64,000 nt of DNA. Source: Delphinus delphis. Taxonomy: Eukaryota; Chordata; Mammalia; Artiodactyla; Delphinidae. The stretch covers positions 1,697,501-1,761,500 of the forward strand of contig NC_082696.1 of NCBI RefSeq assembly GCF_949987515.2, given 5' to 3'. Of the stretch, positions 13,386-26,256 are shown one piece after another. The notes under the pieces were generated by a model. It searched no databases, was not told where the DNA came from, and saw only the letters and a program-made list of their open reading frames with translations. The translations under genes were made by a program, and so were the position numbers. How positions within the stretch are numbered: position 1 is the first letter of the stretch; each line of letters starts with the position of its first letter.

Positions 13386-13545
13386 AGTCCACACCATACT
13401 GCACCAAAGCCTGGGACGGTCCACCCTGAAGAGCGCCAAGGGCCGGGAAGGTCCACACTGCAGGGGGACAAGGGCCGGGACGGTCCATACTGCAGGGTGA
13501 CAAGCGCCGAGATGGTCCACACTGTAGAGGGCCAAGGGCTGAAGT
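13386..13545. repeat. 32-bp minisatellite, five diverged copies
   Basis: Units start at 13386, 13418, 13450, 13482 and 13514, each with the core GGTCCAYACTGCAG (AGTCCACAC in the first), a CAAGGGCC-type middle and a GGGAC/GAGAT end. The exact 32-bp spacing across five copies supports real tandem duplication. Confidence 0.9.
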
Positions 13546-14069
13546 CTACCCCCAATGCCCGCATGCATGCGTACATGTATGTGTGCGCTTGTGTGCACGT
13601 GTGTGCACGCACCCTTGGGGCACTGAGCTAGGCTGGCGCCTTGGCCCCGACATCTTCCCCAGCTCCCTCCCTCTGCTCTGCCCCAGGCCCTCCTGTGACC
13701 TCCTGCACCCAGGCTGCCTCCTTGCCCCCTAGTCGATGACCGGCATCCGCCCCGACCCAGACAGGACACGGAGACCAGCGCTGAGGCCAAGGCCAGACCT
13801 GCTGTGCTCCTCACAGGATGCAGGGGGAGCAGACCCACCCTCCAGCCCGACAGGCGAATGGCTCCCCCGCGTCTCCACTCCGGATCGGATCTGTTTCCCT
13901 GCATTTCCTGCCTGACGCGGGGAGGGAACCCGGGCCTGGGACAAACCCTGGGCAGCAGTGCCCTCTGGTGGCAGCTCTTCCTGCGGTGCCTCCCTCCCGG
14001 TTCTGGACCCCAAACCGAGTCCGAGCTGCAGCCCCCGCGTGGGAGGGACACTGCAGCCTGACCTCTCAT
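13546..14069. other. Intergenic sequence, nothing recognised
   Basis: Starts with a TG-rich patch (13560-13612) and is otherwise GC-rich, without a recognised element. Confidence 0.55.
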
Positions 14070-14180
14070 AATGGTGTGAACTGTGTCCCCAGAAAGATGT
14101 GCCCAAGCCCAACCCTGGTGCCTGTGAACAGTACCTTATTTGGACATTCGGCCCTAGGAAGCCCATGCACCCTCTGTAGG
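14070..14180 (+). mobile_element. 5' part of an MLT1-like LTR
   Basis: GAACTGTGTCCCCAGAAAGA near 14079, a CCCAACCCTGGTGCCTGTGA-type word near 14108 and GTACCTTATTTGGACATT near 14130 follow the order of an MLT1-type LTR start. Sequence after 14180 has drifted beyond recognition, though the element may extend to about 14400. Confidence 0.5.
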
Positions 14181-17100
14181 GAATTCCGCATCAAAATCAG
14201 AAGTTTGAGGTTGGCTTTGGGTGAAAATGGATGAATCCACAGCCACGACGGCGCAGGAACGATGAAGTGGGAGACGCAGGCTCGCCGGGTGGGAGTGACG
14301 TGTGTAGGTGTCTTTAAGTGACAGAGACAGGGGGCTCCGAGCCGCAGGGAGTGGGTGTGGCCAGCAGCTCTGCAGCCTCAGGCCCTGAGGTAGCGCCACC
14401 TCACAGTGACAGCAGGTCTCAGCAGTGGCCTTGAGCTGCCGGCACAGCCCAGGGCAGGAGAAAAGCTGTCGAGGTCCCAGAAGTCGCAGGGGAATTGTGA
14501 CCCGTCCACAGCCAAGGAAGAGCCCCACCCTTTCATAGGAAAGCTGGAAAAGTCTGGTTTTCTATCTTTTTGTGAGTTTCATCGTCTTCAATCGTGGACG
14601 CTGGGGGAAGATGGCAGGTCATCCTTTCAAAGAAAGAAATGTTTTTGAAGCCAAACCAGCCCCCCCCCGCCCCGCCACGGCTGGGACTAAGGTGAGGAAT
14701 GAGAAAATCAATCCTCAAGATAAGTGACATTTAAAACAGTATTTAAAAAATTAAACTAATGCAAAAATCCATGGTGACCAAATACCAAAAGTTTAAGTAA
14801 AGACTGGATCAGGGTCACTGGCTTTTCTTTTCCTCTCCAGCTACCACGTGCCCCACCTGGCACCGGCCCCATGAATTTAGGAGCAAAGGGATGCCACCTT
14901 TCTCTGCCGGCAAGAAGCGACAACCTAAATGGGTTTGGAAGTCTGGTTTCTTGGTATTTGTGAGGCAGCAACTAGCCTGTTTCACCTCCAGCTTCTGCGG
15001 AGGCTCGCCGAGTGTGACCAGCAGCATCAGGCTGGGTTACGTCCACGCGGCACCCGGCCACGGCAGGCAGGGGGAGGGGCTCCAGGTAAATCACGTCACT
15101 TCTGTGCGCTCTGTACAGTGGATGCAATGGGGTCTGTTCCCTGCTCCTTGGCAGGCTGCTGTGACCCTCACGGCCATGGCTGAGCCCAGGGGAGGGGCCG
15201 GCAAGCCAGGAAAAACTGACCATGTGCCCATCTCGGGATCCCTGTGACGGTTCTGGGGCCCAGATGCACATTCTCCTAGCTCCTCCCAGGAAAGCCTGCA
15301 GCACCTCTGGGTGTTGGAGAAGTGGCTTCTGCTGTGACCCCTTTGAACCACTTCAGATGAATTCAAGGGGACTTTGGGGACCAGATGAAAGGGCGGACTG
15401 AACGCAAAACGCTTATATTCATCCTTTTTAAGGGAAGTGATATTCTCATCGAGCCTTGTGAACAGTGAACGTGCTCACATAACTCAAGTTATCAGTCGTC
15501 TTGGCAATAGGAGGCCCTCGGCTTTTCCTAAAGCAGAGACGCTGGTCTAGGTCAGCCTCAGGCTGCCCTCATGATGCTCTCTGGGGACTTCCGTTGATCA
15601 GTAATTTCAGCGGGTTCCCCGCGGCCTCAGACCCGACCCGAGGGCTGACGGCAGGCACTTGGTAATCAGGGGTGCGCGGGTGGGCACTTTGCAAACATTC
15701 GCTGCCCCATTTATTTGTGTGGCTTTTGAAGAAACGACAGCGATGCAGGTGGCCGGCCGAGGGTGAGGGGATGTGGGGACATGGGGGACACCGGCCTCCC
15801 ACCCCCGGGACTGGGCTGAGGCTCACACCTGCCCCGGCATGTCCGCGGGATTCCTTCCCTCCGACTTTCCCGACAGGCATCTCGCGGGTCCCGGTGTCAC
15901 TTCTGCCTCTTCTCTGGGCAAATGACAGAAAGGGGTCAGGCAGCCTGTGCTTTCTGACCAAAGTCTCCATTCCAAGGCAGCTTTGCCGAATAACAGTTCA
16001 TTTGCAGGGGTTTTTCCCAAATCAGGAAGACTTCACATCCCAGGACCACAGCCTGTGAAAGCGAAGGGGTGACAAGACCCCCGGCCCCCCGCCCCCAGCC
16101 CCACTGCTGGCCAGGGCGGCTCGGAAGGGTCCAGCCCCTGTGCATCCTCGGGCACCTGCCGCGCCGGGGGTCCCTGTGTCCGGATCCTCCCGGGCTCCTG
16201 CTGCCTGAGGGGTCCTGGCTTTAGCTGGGCTGGGCTGCTGGAAAGGAGCCGGCAGGGCGGGCTCCAAACGGCCCTACGACGGCCTTTCTGCACCCCAAGC
16301 CCCTCCCCTCCCGAGCAGTCCTCCGCGTCCAGGACCACGTCCAGCGCGAGCTGAGTCCGCCCCCTGGTGGCAGGAGGTGACACTGCACAGAGGTCCGGCC
16401 CTTCAGCCTCCAGCCCCCCACGTCTGACCGGGATTTCCAGATCCTCCGTCCCAGCGCCTTCCCTGATGCGTTGCTGACGAGGCGACCACAAATCCTCATA
16501 TTCCAGCTCAGCTCACGAGCCCTGCGGCACAAAACCTTTGCCTCCACTCTACTGAAGTAATGCAAAAGGAACGGCGTTCCTTATTACCAACTTAATGCCA
16601 AGTAGTAAACAGATGGTTTATGGAAAGGTATTGCTTATACTTACGTTCACCTTCTCATTACACTGAAAATAGATTTCCCATATAAATACACAAATTGCAG
16701 AATCAGATATGACATTATGTTAATGGTTCCGTTATATATACCGTATAAAGTAAATGCTGGTTTAAATTTTATATTGTAGGAAAGCAAAATCAGCCACAAC
16801 ACAAGGTAAACACATCTTTAGACGAGGTCTGCATAGGTGATGGGCTCGTGGACGATGCAGTCTTCCGTGTTGTGTGCACAGACCACGCTGGAGGGTCAGG
16901 AACTGGGGCTTCTCTCCGGGATGGAGAGCCACCTGCACCGGCTTCAGGGTCTGTGAAGGGCAAGGGCTGCTGCATCTTCCAGACTCCTTCCAGCCTCAGT
17001 AGGAGCGGTGAGAGAGTGAAGAGCTATAGGAAGATGAACGGTCCTCCCAGGCCGTAAAAATGCAAACAAGGAGCTGCTCTAAATACTATTCTTAATTTAA

Positions 17101-19469
17101 ATACCTGAGGAAGCCTTAGAAGCACAGGACTGGACAGCGGGTGAGCGTGCTCTCATTCATTCAGGGAGGCACCGAGTTCCTCTCGTGGGCCAGCTGTTCC
17201 AGGTGCAGGTGGCAGGGAGGAGGGGACAGTGGAGGTCTCTTCCCTTGCACAGTGTGGGGAGCAGGGGGGCCATGGATGGACGGCACACAGATGCAGAAGC
17301 AGTAACCGCAGGGGATGGTGCTGGGCGGGTGGGCCGTCACCCCGGGGGCTGGCAGGTGAAGGCACCTCCCCTGAGGAGAAGAGACTTGCAAGCCCGGAGG
17401 ATGTGGCCGAGGAATACAGGTGAGCGACCAGGCGGAGGGGCCGTGGTGCTGAGCCCAGGGCAGCAGAGACGGTGCCGTCGGAGATGCAGGGCAGAGCCAG
17501 CCATGGGCATCACTGTGTGAACTGGAAGACTCCCCAGGGAGCCTGCTCTAGCCGCCTAGGAAGGACCCTCCCTCATTCCCGCACCTCCACAGCTGTGTAG
17601 GGAAAGCAGAGGGGCAGCAGGAAATGATGGTGGTGGGCTTGGGGGTCTCATGGGAGACAAGAGAGGCAGGTGGGGTGGGCATGAATCATGGAGATGCAGA
17701 CCCAGGCTTAGGACGGTGGCAATGCCAGCAGGCAGGCCACAGACGATGGTGTTGGTCTCACACCCATCTCTCTCCATGGGGGGTCAAAGCAATGCCTAAC
17801 GTGGTCCTGATGGCAGAATTTCACTTTGTCACGTGGCTTCATTCCTGTTTCCTGTTGCCTTTGTCACCTTTTCCCCAAGTTTTGGTTTTACCCCTGGAAT
17901 CCTAGTGGATAGATAACAGGGGGAGGACCGCACCCTCAGCAAAGAGAGTGTGCATCTCTGGTGGATGCCCCCACAGCCCGTCTGCTCCCTCCAGCACTAG
18001 GGATGCCCAGACCTGGGAAGGGCCTCTGGTTCTCCCGAGGCCACACTCACAGCTCATCTGAATAGAAGAAATGCAGCCCTCGATTTCCTCCAACACAGAG
18101 TCTGCAGCCCTGGGACCGGGAAAGCCAGGCGGAGGTCACCCTCTTCCTTCTGATTTTCACACGAGGCCAGGTGTGGGAAGCCCCGGGCGGTGGGCGGCCC
18201 CGCCCAGACAGCCATGCGCGTTCCTGCCTCCGGGAAAGCTATTCCCTTCCTCAACGAAGAGACAATTTGTGCGCTGAGAATAAAAATCCTTGAGTGATTC
18301 CTGTCCTTCCAATTCTCCTTTAAATGCAAAGAGGAGACAGAAAGGACACAAGGATGACAAATTCTTTCCGCCCTGGAGAGGATGAGAACAGGGTCAGTCA
18401 CAGCCACCCGCAGATAACTGCGCCCTGCTCTCTCCATCCAGGTCTCAGAGCTCTCTTGAAAAACACTTGTGATTCCAGCTCAACACTCCTTTCTCATTTT
18501 GCATGGCAGTTGCCAGAACCTTGCAGAAATATGTGAAGCGGGGTTGCAAAATACTGGAAGATCCACAGCGAGCCAGCAAGTCTGCAAATAATTTTCCAGA
18601 CGAATAATGAAAATAATAATACGTCTTTGCGTAAGGGCGAGATCTGACAATTTTAGTGAGACCAGGTGTTCACCTGGAGGCTCCAGCTAGGAACAGAGCT
18701 GTGATGCCCAGTGTGTGGGGTTAATCGCAAGCCTGGTGAAGGCGTCTAGGAAGTTAAAGAGCTGTTCGGATTCCCAGGGCCGAGTGTGCACGCGCCGTCC
18801 TTGACGGCTCCCGGCTCCTGGATCCGAGACACAGGAGAAAGAGTGTCCAGTTCCATCGCAGAGCTGGCCGAGCTGGAGACTGTGAGGGAAGAAAGGGGCA
18901 GCGCCGGCCCGAGCCGGGATCCCGGTCTCCCCTGACCCACCCGGTTACGCACAAGAAGCCAGGGTAGAGGACAGCATAGAGGACAGTGGCCCCAACCTGG
19001 TGGCGTATTTATAACAACTTGGGGCACTTCCTGAGGTCCTGACGACCAAGCCACACTCTAGCCACACAGATGAGCACCTCGGCCGGGCCCCTGCACTAGC
19101 ATTTGTGAAGTTCGCAGGGGCCTCCAGCGCAGCCAGGGCTGAGGACGAGTTTGGCCACCACACAGGGACTGTTTCTCCCAGCAATCAGTGTCCAAGAGCC
19201 TCTCAGACCCTCTTTTCTCTGTGGCGTGAGAGCACCGGACTCACGGCGGCTTCTGTACCTGCTGCTCTGAGAGGCCGCTGCTGAGAAAGGTGGGAGGGGA
19301 TGCAGCATCGACGGCGCCTGCCTCATCTCCGCGGCCACTTTTCCTTCTCCGTGAACCTTGAGAAATGTGTCTTTCTTAAAATAACGTCTAGGGAGCCGTG
19401 CTCCAATATATTCTACATGTTAAAACAGCTGTACTTGTTTTGTCTCCATACACAAGATATACATATATG
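14181..19469. other. Intergenic sequence, no gene recognised
   Basis: Alternating GC-rich and AT-rich blocks (AT-rich at 14690-14800 and 16560-16800). No confident repeat or exon. The open frames are short and unsupported by splice signals or known motifs. Confidence 0.5.
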
Positions 19470-19760
19470 TGTTTTGCAACAAATATATTCGGTACAGAAA
19501 ATATAAAGAAAAAGGTGAAAATGACACCAAATCCCACTACTTGAGGACAGTATGTCCACCACCCAATAACAGTGACTCTGGGATAAGCTTCCAAACTTTT
19601 TATCATACATTCTTCTACCAAAACAAGATGATAGTATATGTACGTGTGTGTGCATGCGTGTGTGTGTCCAGCTTCATTCACCAAACTACCGACTGCAGGC
19701 AAACCTATCATTCTCCTTCACGGCTACACGTAAGCTCTTGGAGGAAACAGTGGTAAATTA
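19470..19760 (+). mobile_element. Ancient LINE-derived fragment
   Basis: Words such as ACAGAAAATATAAAGAAAAA, ACCAAATCCCACTACTTGAG, CCACCCAATAACAGTGACTC and CTTCCAAACTTTTTATCATA follow a common ancient mammalian LINE 3' region. A TGTG-rich patch lies inside it. I am unsure of the exact family. Confidence 0.4.
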
Positions 19761-22184
19761 TGGAGCCAATCCCTATGTCCTAGGAAGTATTTTATGAGTA
19801 AGTGAGTGAGCGCTGGAGAGAGGAGGGGGAAGGACACCTAGATGTGGCCACCAGCCACCAGCCCTCAGTCCCTCCCAGGCCCATCGGAGAACCCCCTAGG
19901 AACTGCCAGGTCTGTTCTCAAAGCAGACGGACCTTATCGCAGGAGCGGTTCGCAGTGGCCGCGAGTGACACGTGGAAACGTCAGATACAAAGCCCTGGTC
20001 CCCGCCCCAGGCCTCCTCCCCACAGTGTCATCTCCTTACCCGTCTTACCTTCCCAAGAACTGGGGCGGGCGTGGGGTCTGGGCTCGGTACATTCTGCCCC
20101 CAGTTGCCTGTGAAGGGTCAACATTCTTTGATAAAAGGAGAGGAGGAGATTAGCGGCCACGAGGATGACACAACTCCTAACTCAGAGGCGAAATAACATT
20201 CTCCTCACAGCATTTCTTCCCAAAACTGTCATTTCTGTTCGGGGGCTTTAGAAGATGATCACGTTTGTCAAATACAGAAGTCTGATACTTTCTTTTCACG
20301 GGAGTCCTGGCCAAAGTGAAACAGAGCAAACCAGCGTTTCTTCAAAGGAGTTTTGCACAGGTGCGTTGGCCCAGACTCTTCGGCCAAAGGTTTACCTGGC
20401 GGGTCAGGGCCCTGGGGCAGGGGCCAGGCTGCTCCCTGGATGTTTGCAGCAGAGGCCCCAGGGGGAGGCCACCTGCTGTCCACGCAGATGTCTGGGCAGG
20501 AAGGGGATGGCGTGAATTCTCTCCCCCGCTAGGGAGCCGGTGCTCACAGGCACCCAAACCTCGTTCCTGCGTCAGTCTGTCCGTGTGTGTGGAGTCTTGG
20601 AGCTGCCGTGGCCCCTTGGGTCTCCGTCCCAACCCGCCCGCTGCCTGTCCCGTGTCCACACTCTTCCACCAGCCCCATTGTCTCCGCGCGTCCTCACATC
20701 TGAGAACCCCTGGGAAACTGCGACACGTCAAGTTCCCATTCCAGACTGTATCCCGACTTCTCCGCCTGCCCTACCTTCTCCGTCTCATAGACACGCCTCC
20801 ATCCTGGGGCCACCCTTCATTGGGGGTCCAAGCGGTTCTTTGCCAAAGGCATGACTGGGATTCTTTATTTGTACCTCAGGGCACAGCCAACCCCAGTTAC
20901 AGGGGTAAACAAAGGTCACGTAGCCTTGAGGACAAAAGAAACACAACCCACAAGGAGAAGCTGACATCTGACCATGAGCTGGCTCTGCTCCGGCCTCGAG
21001 GGGCCACCCGCTGACCTTGATTTTCCCGCCCAGGCCCCCCTGGAAAAGAACTTCCTCTTCCCTATTCTCTCTACTGAGCCTACACTTGTCTCCCTGTCTC
21101 TGGCCCAAAGCAGAGGAAATGACAGCAGTTCCCATGGCAAGACCTCTCCCAGGACACAACTGCTCTTTGCTGTTATTCAACACGTTGTCACCATCTCAGG
21201 CTGAGGTACCGGCATCAGGAACATTTCAGGGGCTCCAGGCTCCCCGAGGAAGGAGTGGGTGCTCACTCACCGGCGCGTGATTGAAGCAGGCCACCAGAAA
21301 GGTCCTCTGGGAAAGAGGAGAGTCTTCCGCAGGGCGGGCTCGGGCTTAGCCGGGACTGACAGCACCTTCCCGGACCCTCCCCGTGGTCCTCACCACCAGG
21401 CCTGGCCTGGGTCAGCACCCACCCCACCCCCCGACATCTCAGCACAGAGCAGCAGCGTCCATCCGGTTTAGGGAGGACGCGCCCACAGTGTGCAGGGGCC
21501 GGCGGGGCGGGCCGTGGACGCTTCCAGCCTGCAGGCGTCCTGTACCGGCACCTCCTGCGCGCTCTGCTCCAGCCCCGTTCCAGCCCGCGAGCGGTCCGCT
21601 CCTCCGGTCCGCCCCGAGATCTGCCTCACATTTCAAGTGGGTGCATTTGGATCTGATGCCCAAGCCCCTGGAAGACCCCTGCTTTCGAAGGCCTGGGGGA
21701 CTGTGGCCTGGGGGGACGTCCCGCGGGGAGCCCGCCATGCGGGAGCAGATTGAAGTGGCCCTGGCTTTGACCGCCGTGGGCCAAAAACATCGAGGCCGCG
21801 TCACACGTCGGCTGGTGTGCTGCACAAATGAAGGGTTATGATGTGACACCAGAAAGCCCCGTCTCCCCCCACTGCATACGTGCAAAACCGCCCCAGTGTA
21901 AGCTCCTTACCTGTCAGTAAACTCACTCCTGGCTCACCTGGCTCTACTTCCCGGGCCCCTGAGAGCCTCCTTCTGCCCCTGGAGGCTTGGGAGGGAGGAT
22001 GCCCAGGGTCACCCCCAGGACCCCATCTAAGGATCCCACCCCCCAGTATCCCTACTACCATCACCACCTCCCACTACCAGCACCCAGGACTCCCCTCCCA
22101 GGACCACCTCTCGGGACCACCTCTGGGAGTCATTCCCCAGGTGTGACAATATTTCAAGGGGTCCGTTATTTTTCCTGTGTGTTA
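19761..22184. other. Intergenic sequence, nothing recognised
   Basis: GC-rich, no recognised repeat or exon. Repeated CCTCCCAGGACCACCTC-type words near 22090-22130 suggest a small local duplication. Confidence 0.5.
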
Positions 22185-22330
22185 CTATAGTCGATTTAAT
22201 GGTCCCGCTCTTGGAAGTTATTGTGTGCTTTTTAATTGTTGTGATTATAAACAACCCTGCAGCAGACATCTCCCTTCACGCAGTGATGGGGTCGCCCCTC
22301 CTCCCTCGGGCAGGACGTGAGTGTGTCTCC
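22185..22330 (+). mobile_element. Ancient LINE-derived fragment
   Basis: TTTTTAATTGTTGTGATTAT then AAACAACCCTGCAGCAGACA (22230-22268) resemble a widespread mammalian repeat segment usually reading TATAAACAATGCTGCAATGA. Short and diverged. Confidence 0.4.
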
Positions 22331-22473
22331 TGGGTCCCTCTGACCCACCAGTCACGCTGTGAAGACGACCAGGCAGTGGGGATTCTGGAGAGACCCTCTT
22401 CTTGGCCCTGTGTGCCCTGGACGCTGATCTCAGTGATCAGCTCTGCCAGGCCCTGGGCTTTCCCTCCATCCAA

Positions 22474-22561
22474 GCTGCACAGACTCCAGCTCCAAGGGGC
22501 TGAGGGCCGGCCCCCCGGCTGCACAGACTCCAGCTCCAAGGGGCTGAGGGCCGGCCCCCCA
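22474..22561. repeat. 44-bp perfect tandem duplication
   Basis: 22474-22517 and 22518-22561 both read GCTGCACAGACTCCAGCTCC, then AAGGGGCTGAGGGCCGGCCC and CCC; the copies differ only at the last base (G versus A). The near-identity implies a recent duplication. Confidence 0.95.
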
Positions 22562-24139
22562 GCTGCTAACCCTCCTCTTCTCCGTCTGGGCCCAGCGCTG
22601 GCCTGTCTGCTCACAACCAGGCACTTTTCATGGAAGCCAGACTATTCCACACCACCAACTACCAACTACCTTAAACAAAGCCCGATTTCACTCGCCAGAA
22701 TTATGTTCGACAAACAAAACATATTTTTATTACATAAATAGAGAGCATGTTCCAGAAAGTGTCAGGCTTGTCATCACCGACACCTGGATCCCATTTCCAA
22801 TGTTGGCTAAAATTTGAACCATCAACTTTGAGAATGAGAAAAAGCTTTATTTTTTTATTTTTTTTCACCCTGGGGAGCAGGGGTAGCTGTTGATTGTCCT
22901 GAAAGAATGTCTTTTAACACTATGCACATTTCGAGAAATGCTTCTAAACCCTGGATCTTCAAAAATAAAGTACTTTTTGAAAACATATGAAAACCCATGG
23001 AACTCTGTCTCTCTCTAGCCCCCTCCCCCCCCTACATATATAATTATTATTTACTATATAGTAATTATTTGTGCATATTTTATGCTTATCATGTTTATGT
23101 AAGAGCACACTGACTCGACTCTACCGCTGCTGTTTTTATGTGAGGGATGGGAACTGGTAGCCTTGTTTTCCTAACTGGCGATGTCTGCAATTTTCTTAAA
23201 TGATCCTGAGACACAAAGGGCCGCTGTGGGGTGGACACAGTGCTCTTCGGGGTCCTGGACAAGAGTGTGCTGGTGTCAGCAACCCACCAGAAAATGCTGG
23301 GACAGATGTTTTCCTTTAGAAAAGGGAACCGATTCCCCCACACGTCACATCCTCCCAGGCACCAGGAGTAGAAATGAGACACCCACTCCCAGGCCTTGGG
23401 TCTCGGGAGCTGAGCCCTGAACAAGGAGCTACAAGCCCGTGTTAGATATAAACAGCCTCGGGGTGCACGCAGGTCCGGCTGGATCCAGGTGAAGGAGACA
23501 GCACTGAAGGACCAGCCATCAGGGACCGAGAGCCCTCCTGGAACATCCATGGAGGACACACAGGGTCTCTGAGCAGGAACCACCAAGATAAGTGCTGGGA
23601 CCTCGGACTCAGTGGAGTCCAAGCCCAGTTCCCAGCAGGGCCTTCATCCCCCTGGGGCCGAGGCCATGCCGGGCTGCATGAGCAGGCCCTCCAGGTGCAG
23701 GGCATCCATCTCCCTGGTCCTCAGCCGCATGACAGCCAGGCCCAGGGCCCCAGGGCAGGTCCTGACTTAACAGCACCTTATAAATCACCAGCTGGCTCCT
23801 CGACCCCTGAGCCTGATGAAGCCCCAGGACCAGATGTCCAGGCTCCAGGAAGGTAGCCCTGGTAGACCACTGCCTTGCCTGGGACAGGAGGAGGGGATGT
23901 GAGAGCGTGCGGGGCGTATGTGAGTGCACGTGTGTCTGCAAGTGTGTGTGTCTACATGCACTCACACACACATATTCCACGATATTTTCAAAAGAAATCA
24001 ATGGAAAAATAAACCAAAACTTTAAGGAATAAAAAGCTTACCTTAATGTAGGGGGATACGAGTGAGAGTTCTGTGAACGTTCGCTGTTTCACAGTTTATA
24101 GTGGGAACCCATGTGCCTTCTTTGGAGAAATGTCTATTA
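22562..24139. other. Intergenic sequence with a small TG/CA patch
   Basis: Non-coding. A TG-rich patch followed by CA-rich sequence lies at about 23925-23975. The 23.1-23.9 kb part is moderately GC-rich and may be an old repeat I cannot name. The longest reverse open frame there (23095-23622) has no recognisable domain. Confidence 0.5.
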
Positions 24140-25940
24140 ACGTTTTGTTGCCCATTTTTTTTGGGTTGTTTGTTTCCTTATTGATTCTTGAGAGTTCCTT
24201 ACATACTCTCGAGATACAAGTCCATTATTAGATATGATTTTCAATGATTTTCTCCCAGTTCGTGGCTTGTCTTTTCATTCCCTTAACTGCATCTTTCAAA
24301 GAGCAGAAGTTTTCAATGTGCAAGAAACCCAGTTTATCAACTTGGTTTTCTGTGTGTGTGTTGCTTTATCTTGCTTTGTTTGAGATCATGCTTTTGGTGT
24401 CATATCTAAGAAAGCTTCACGCACACAAGGTCCTAAAGATTTTATCCCGTGTTTTCCTCTAGGAATTTCAGATTTTTAGGTTTTACATTACGTCTATGAT
24501 GCAGTTTTAATTAATATTTGTATATAGTACAAATAGGTATGGATCAAAGTTTTTGTTTTTGGCGTACGGATATACAATTTTTCCAGAAACATTGGTTGAA
24601 ATTAGTTTTCGCTGAATTGCCTTTAAGTACTTTTCCAAAAGCAAACGTTCGTATATGCACAGATCCGTTTCTAGACTCTTTACTGTGTCCCATTCACCTG
24701 TTTGTCTGCTTTTACGGCAATAACACACTGTCTTGATTACTGTAGCTTTATAATAAGTCTTGAAATTAGGTCGTGTTAGTTTTCCAATTTGGTTCTTCTC
24801 TTTCCAAGATGTTTATTGTTCAAGATCCATTCCATCTCCAGATGAATTTTAGGATCAGTTAGTCAATTTATCCCCAAAAATACCTGTAGAGATTTTTATT
24901 TGAATTGCATGAAAATGATAGCTCAATTTGGAAAGAATTGATATTTTAACAATATTAAGTCTTCTGACCCATGAACGAGGTCTACCTCATTCATTCAGAT
25001 CATCTTTAGTTTCTCTCAGCCATGTTTTATAGTTTTCCTTGTACATGTTTTGCACATGGTTTGTCATATTTATTCCCAAGTTTTTGTTTTATGCTATTGT
25101 AAATGGAATTGCATTTTTATTTCAATTTCTCAGTATTTTTTTGCTAATAGATAGAAATACAGTTTATTTTGAATATTGATCTTGTATCCTGTAATTCGCT
25201 AAACTCACTTATTCATTCTACTGGAATTTTTGTTGTTTCCTTTGCATTTTATTGCCTGCAAATAAAAATAACTTCACGTCTTCTTTTCTGGATTTATTGA
25301 TAAATAAATAACATAGATAATAACCTTTTATTTTATTTTATTTTTCTTGCCTTACAGCTCTGGCTAAGCCTTCTGGTATGACGCTGAATAGAAGTGGTGA
25401 GGCAGACGTTTTTGTCTTATTCCTAATCATAGGAGGAGCACCCAGAATTTCACCCTGGGTATGTAGTTTCTTCACAGATGCCCTTTACCAGGTTCAGAAA
25501 GTTTTCTATTTCTAGTTTGCCTAGAGGTTTTTCTTAATTAGGAATGGATGTTAAATTTTTTCAAAGGCTTATTCTGCATCTATTGAGGTCATCATTTGCT
25601 TTTTCTTTTCTTATTTAGTTTGTCTATATGATGATTTACATTGATTGACTTTTGACTGTTTAACAATCTTTGCATTTCTGCGATAAACTCCACTTGGTCA
25701 TAGTGGCTTGCTCTTTATATATGTTGTTCGATTTGATTTGCAAGTGTTTTGTTTGGAATTTTTCATCTACGTTCATGAGGGATATTGCTTTGTAATTTTC
25801 TTATAATATCCTTGTCTAGCTTTTTTTTTATCAAGGTAATATTTATAGAATGAGTTGGGAAGTATTTAATTTTCTTTATTCAGATGATTGTAAGTTTCTG
25901 GTGGGATATATTCTATAGTAAAAAAATGAAATCAATTTTA
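24140..25940 (-). mobile_element. Old L1 LINE (ORF2 and 3' region), reverse orientation
   Basis: Read on the minus strand this is A-rich L1 ORF2 sequence. For example, the complement of GATTACTGTAGCTTTATAA (24736-24754) is the common ORF2 word TTATAAAGCTACAGTAATC, and the complement of TTGGTGTCATATCTAAGAAA (24393-24412) matches the ORF2 end. Frames are broken by many stops, so it is inactive. Likely an L1M-type copy; ends approximate. Confidence 0.8.
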
Positions 25941-26021
25941 AACTCATTCAGTAGCCAAGTTGTTAGAAAATTCTTAATATTGTAATTTTGAAACAAATAT
26001 AGGTATATTGTAAAGTAAAAC

Positions 26022-26256
26022 AAAATCTATTCTGTTTGGGCTTCCCTGGTGGTGCAGTGGTTGGGAGTCCGCCTGCCGATGCAGCGGACACGGGTTCGTG
26101 CCCCGGTCCGGGAAGATCCCACATGTTGCGGAGCGGCTGGGCCCGTGAGCCATGGCCGCTGAGCCTGGGCGTCCGGAGCCTGTGCTCCGCAACGGGAGAG
26201 GCCACAACAGAGAGAGGCCCGCATACGGGAAAAAAAAAAAAAAAATCTATTCTGTT
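26022..26256 (+). mobile_element. Cetacean CHR-type tRNA-derived SINE with target-site duplication
   Basis: The element spans 26037-26241: GGGCTTCCCTGGTGGTGCAG start, a pol III B-box-like GGTTCGTG at 26093-26100, the CHR body and an A tail. It is flanked by a perfect 15-bp duplication AAAATCTATTCTGTT at 26022-26036 and 26242-26256, which proves target-primed insertion. It sits within or next to the remains of an old L1. Confidence 0.96.

Noticed and set aside
13311..14069. A 252-codon reverse open frame with repeated Val-Trp-Thr-Val-like segments
   Set aside because: The repetition is produced by the 32-bp minisatellite, whose units are not a multiple of three, so the peptide is only superficially repetitive. 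No family match.
22199..22741. A 180-codon forward open frame containing a repeated Cys-Thr-Asp-Ser-Ser-like element
   Set aside because: The repeat comes from the 44-bp duplication, and the start lies in an old LINE fragment. No homology is recognisable.
23095..23622. A 175-codon reverse open frame
   Set aside because: Reasonable amino-acid mix but no known domain, no splice context and no paralogue recognised. Left as incidental; a protein search would be the deciding test.
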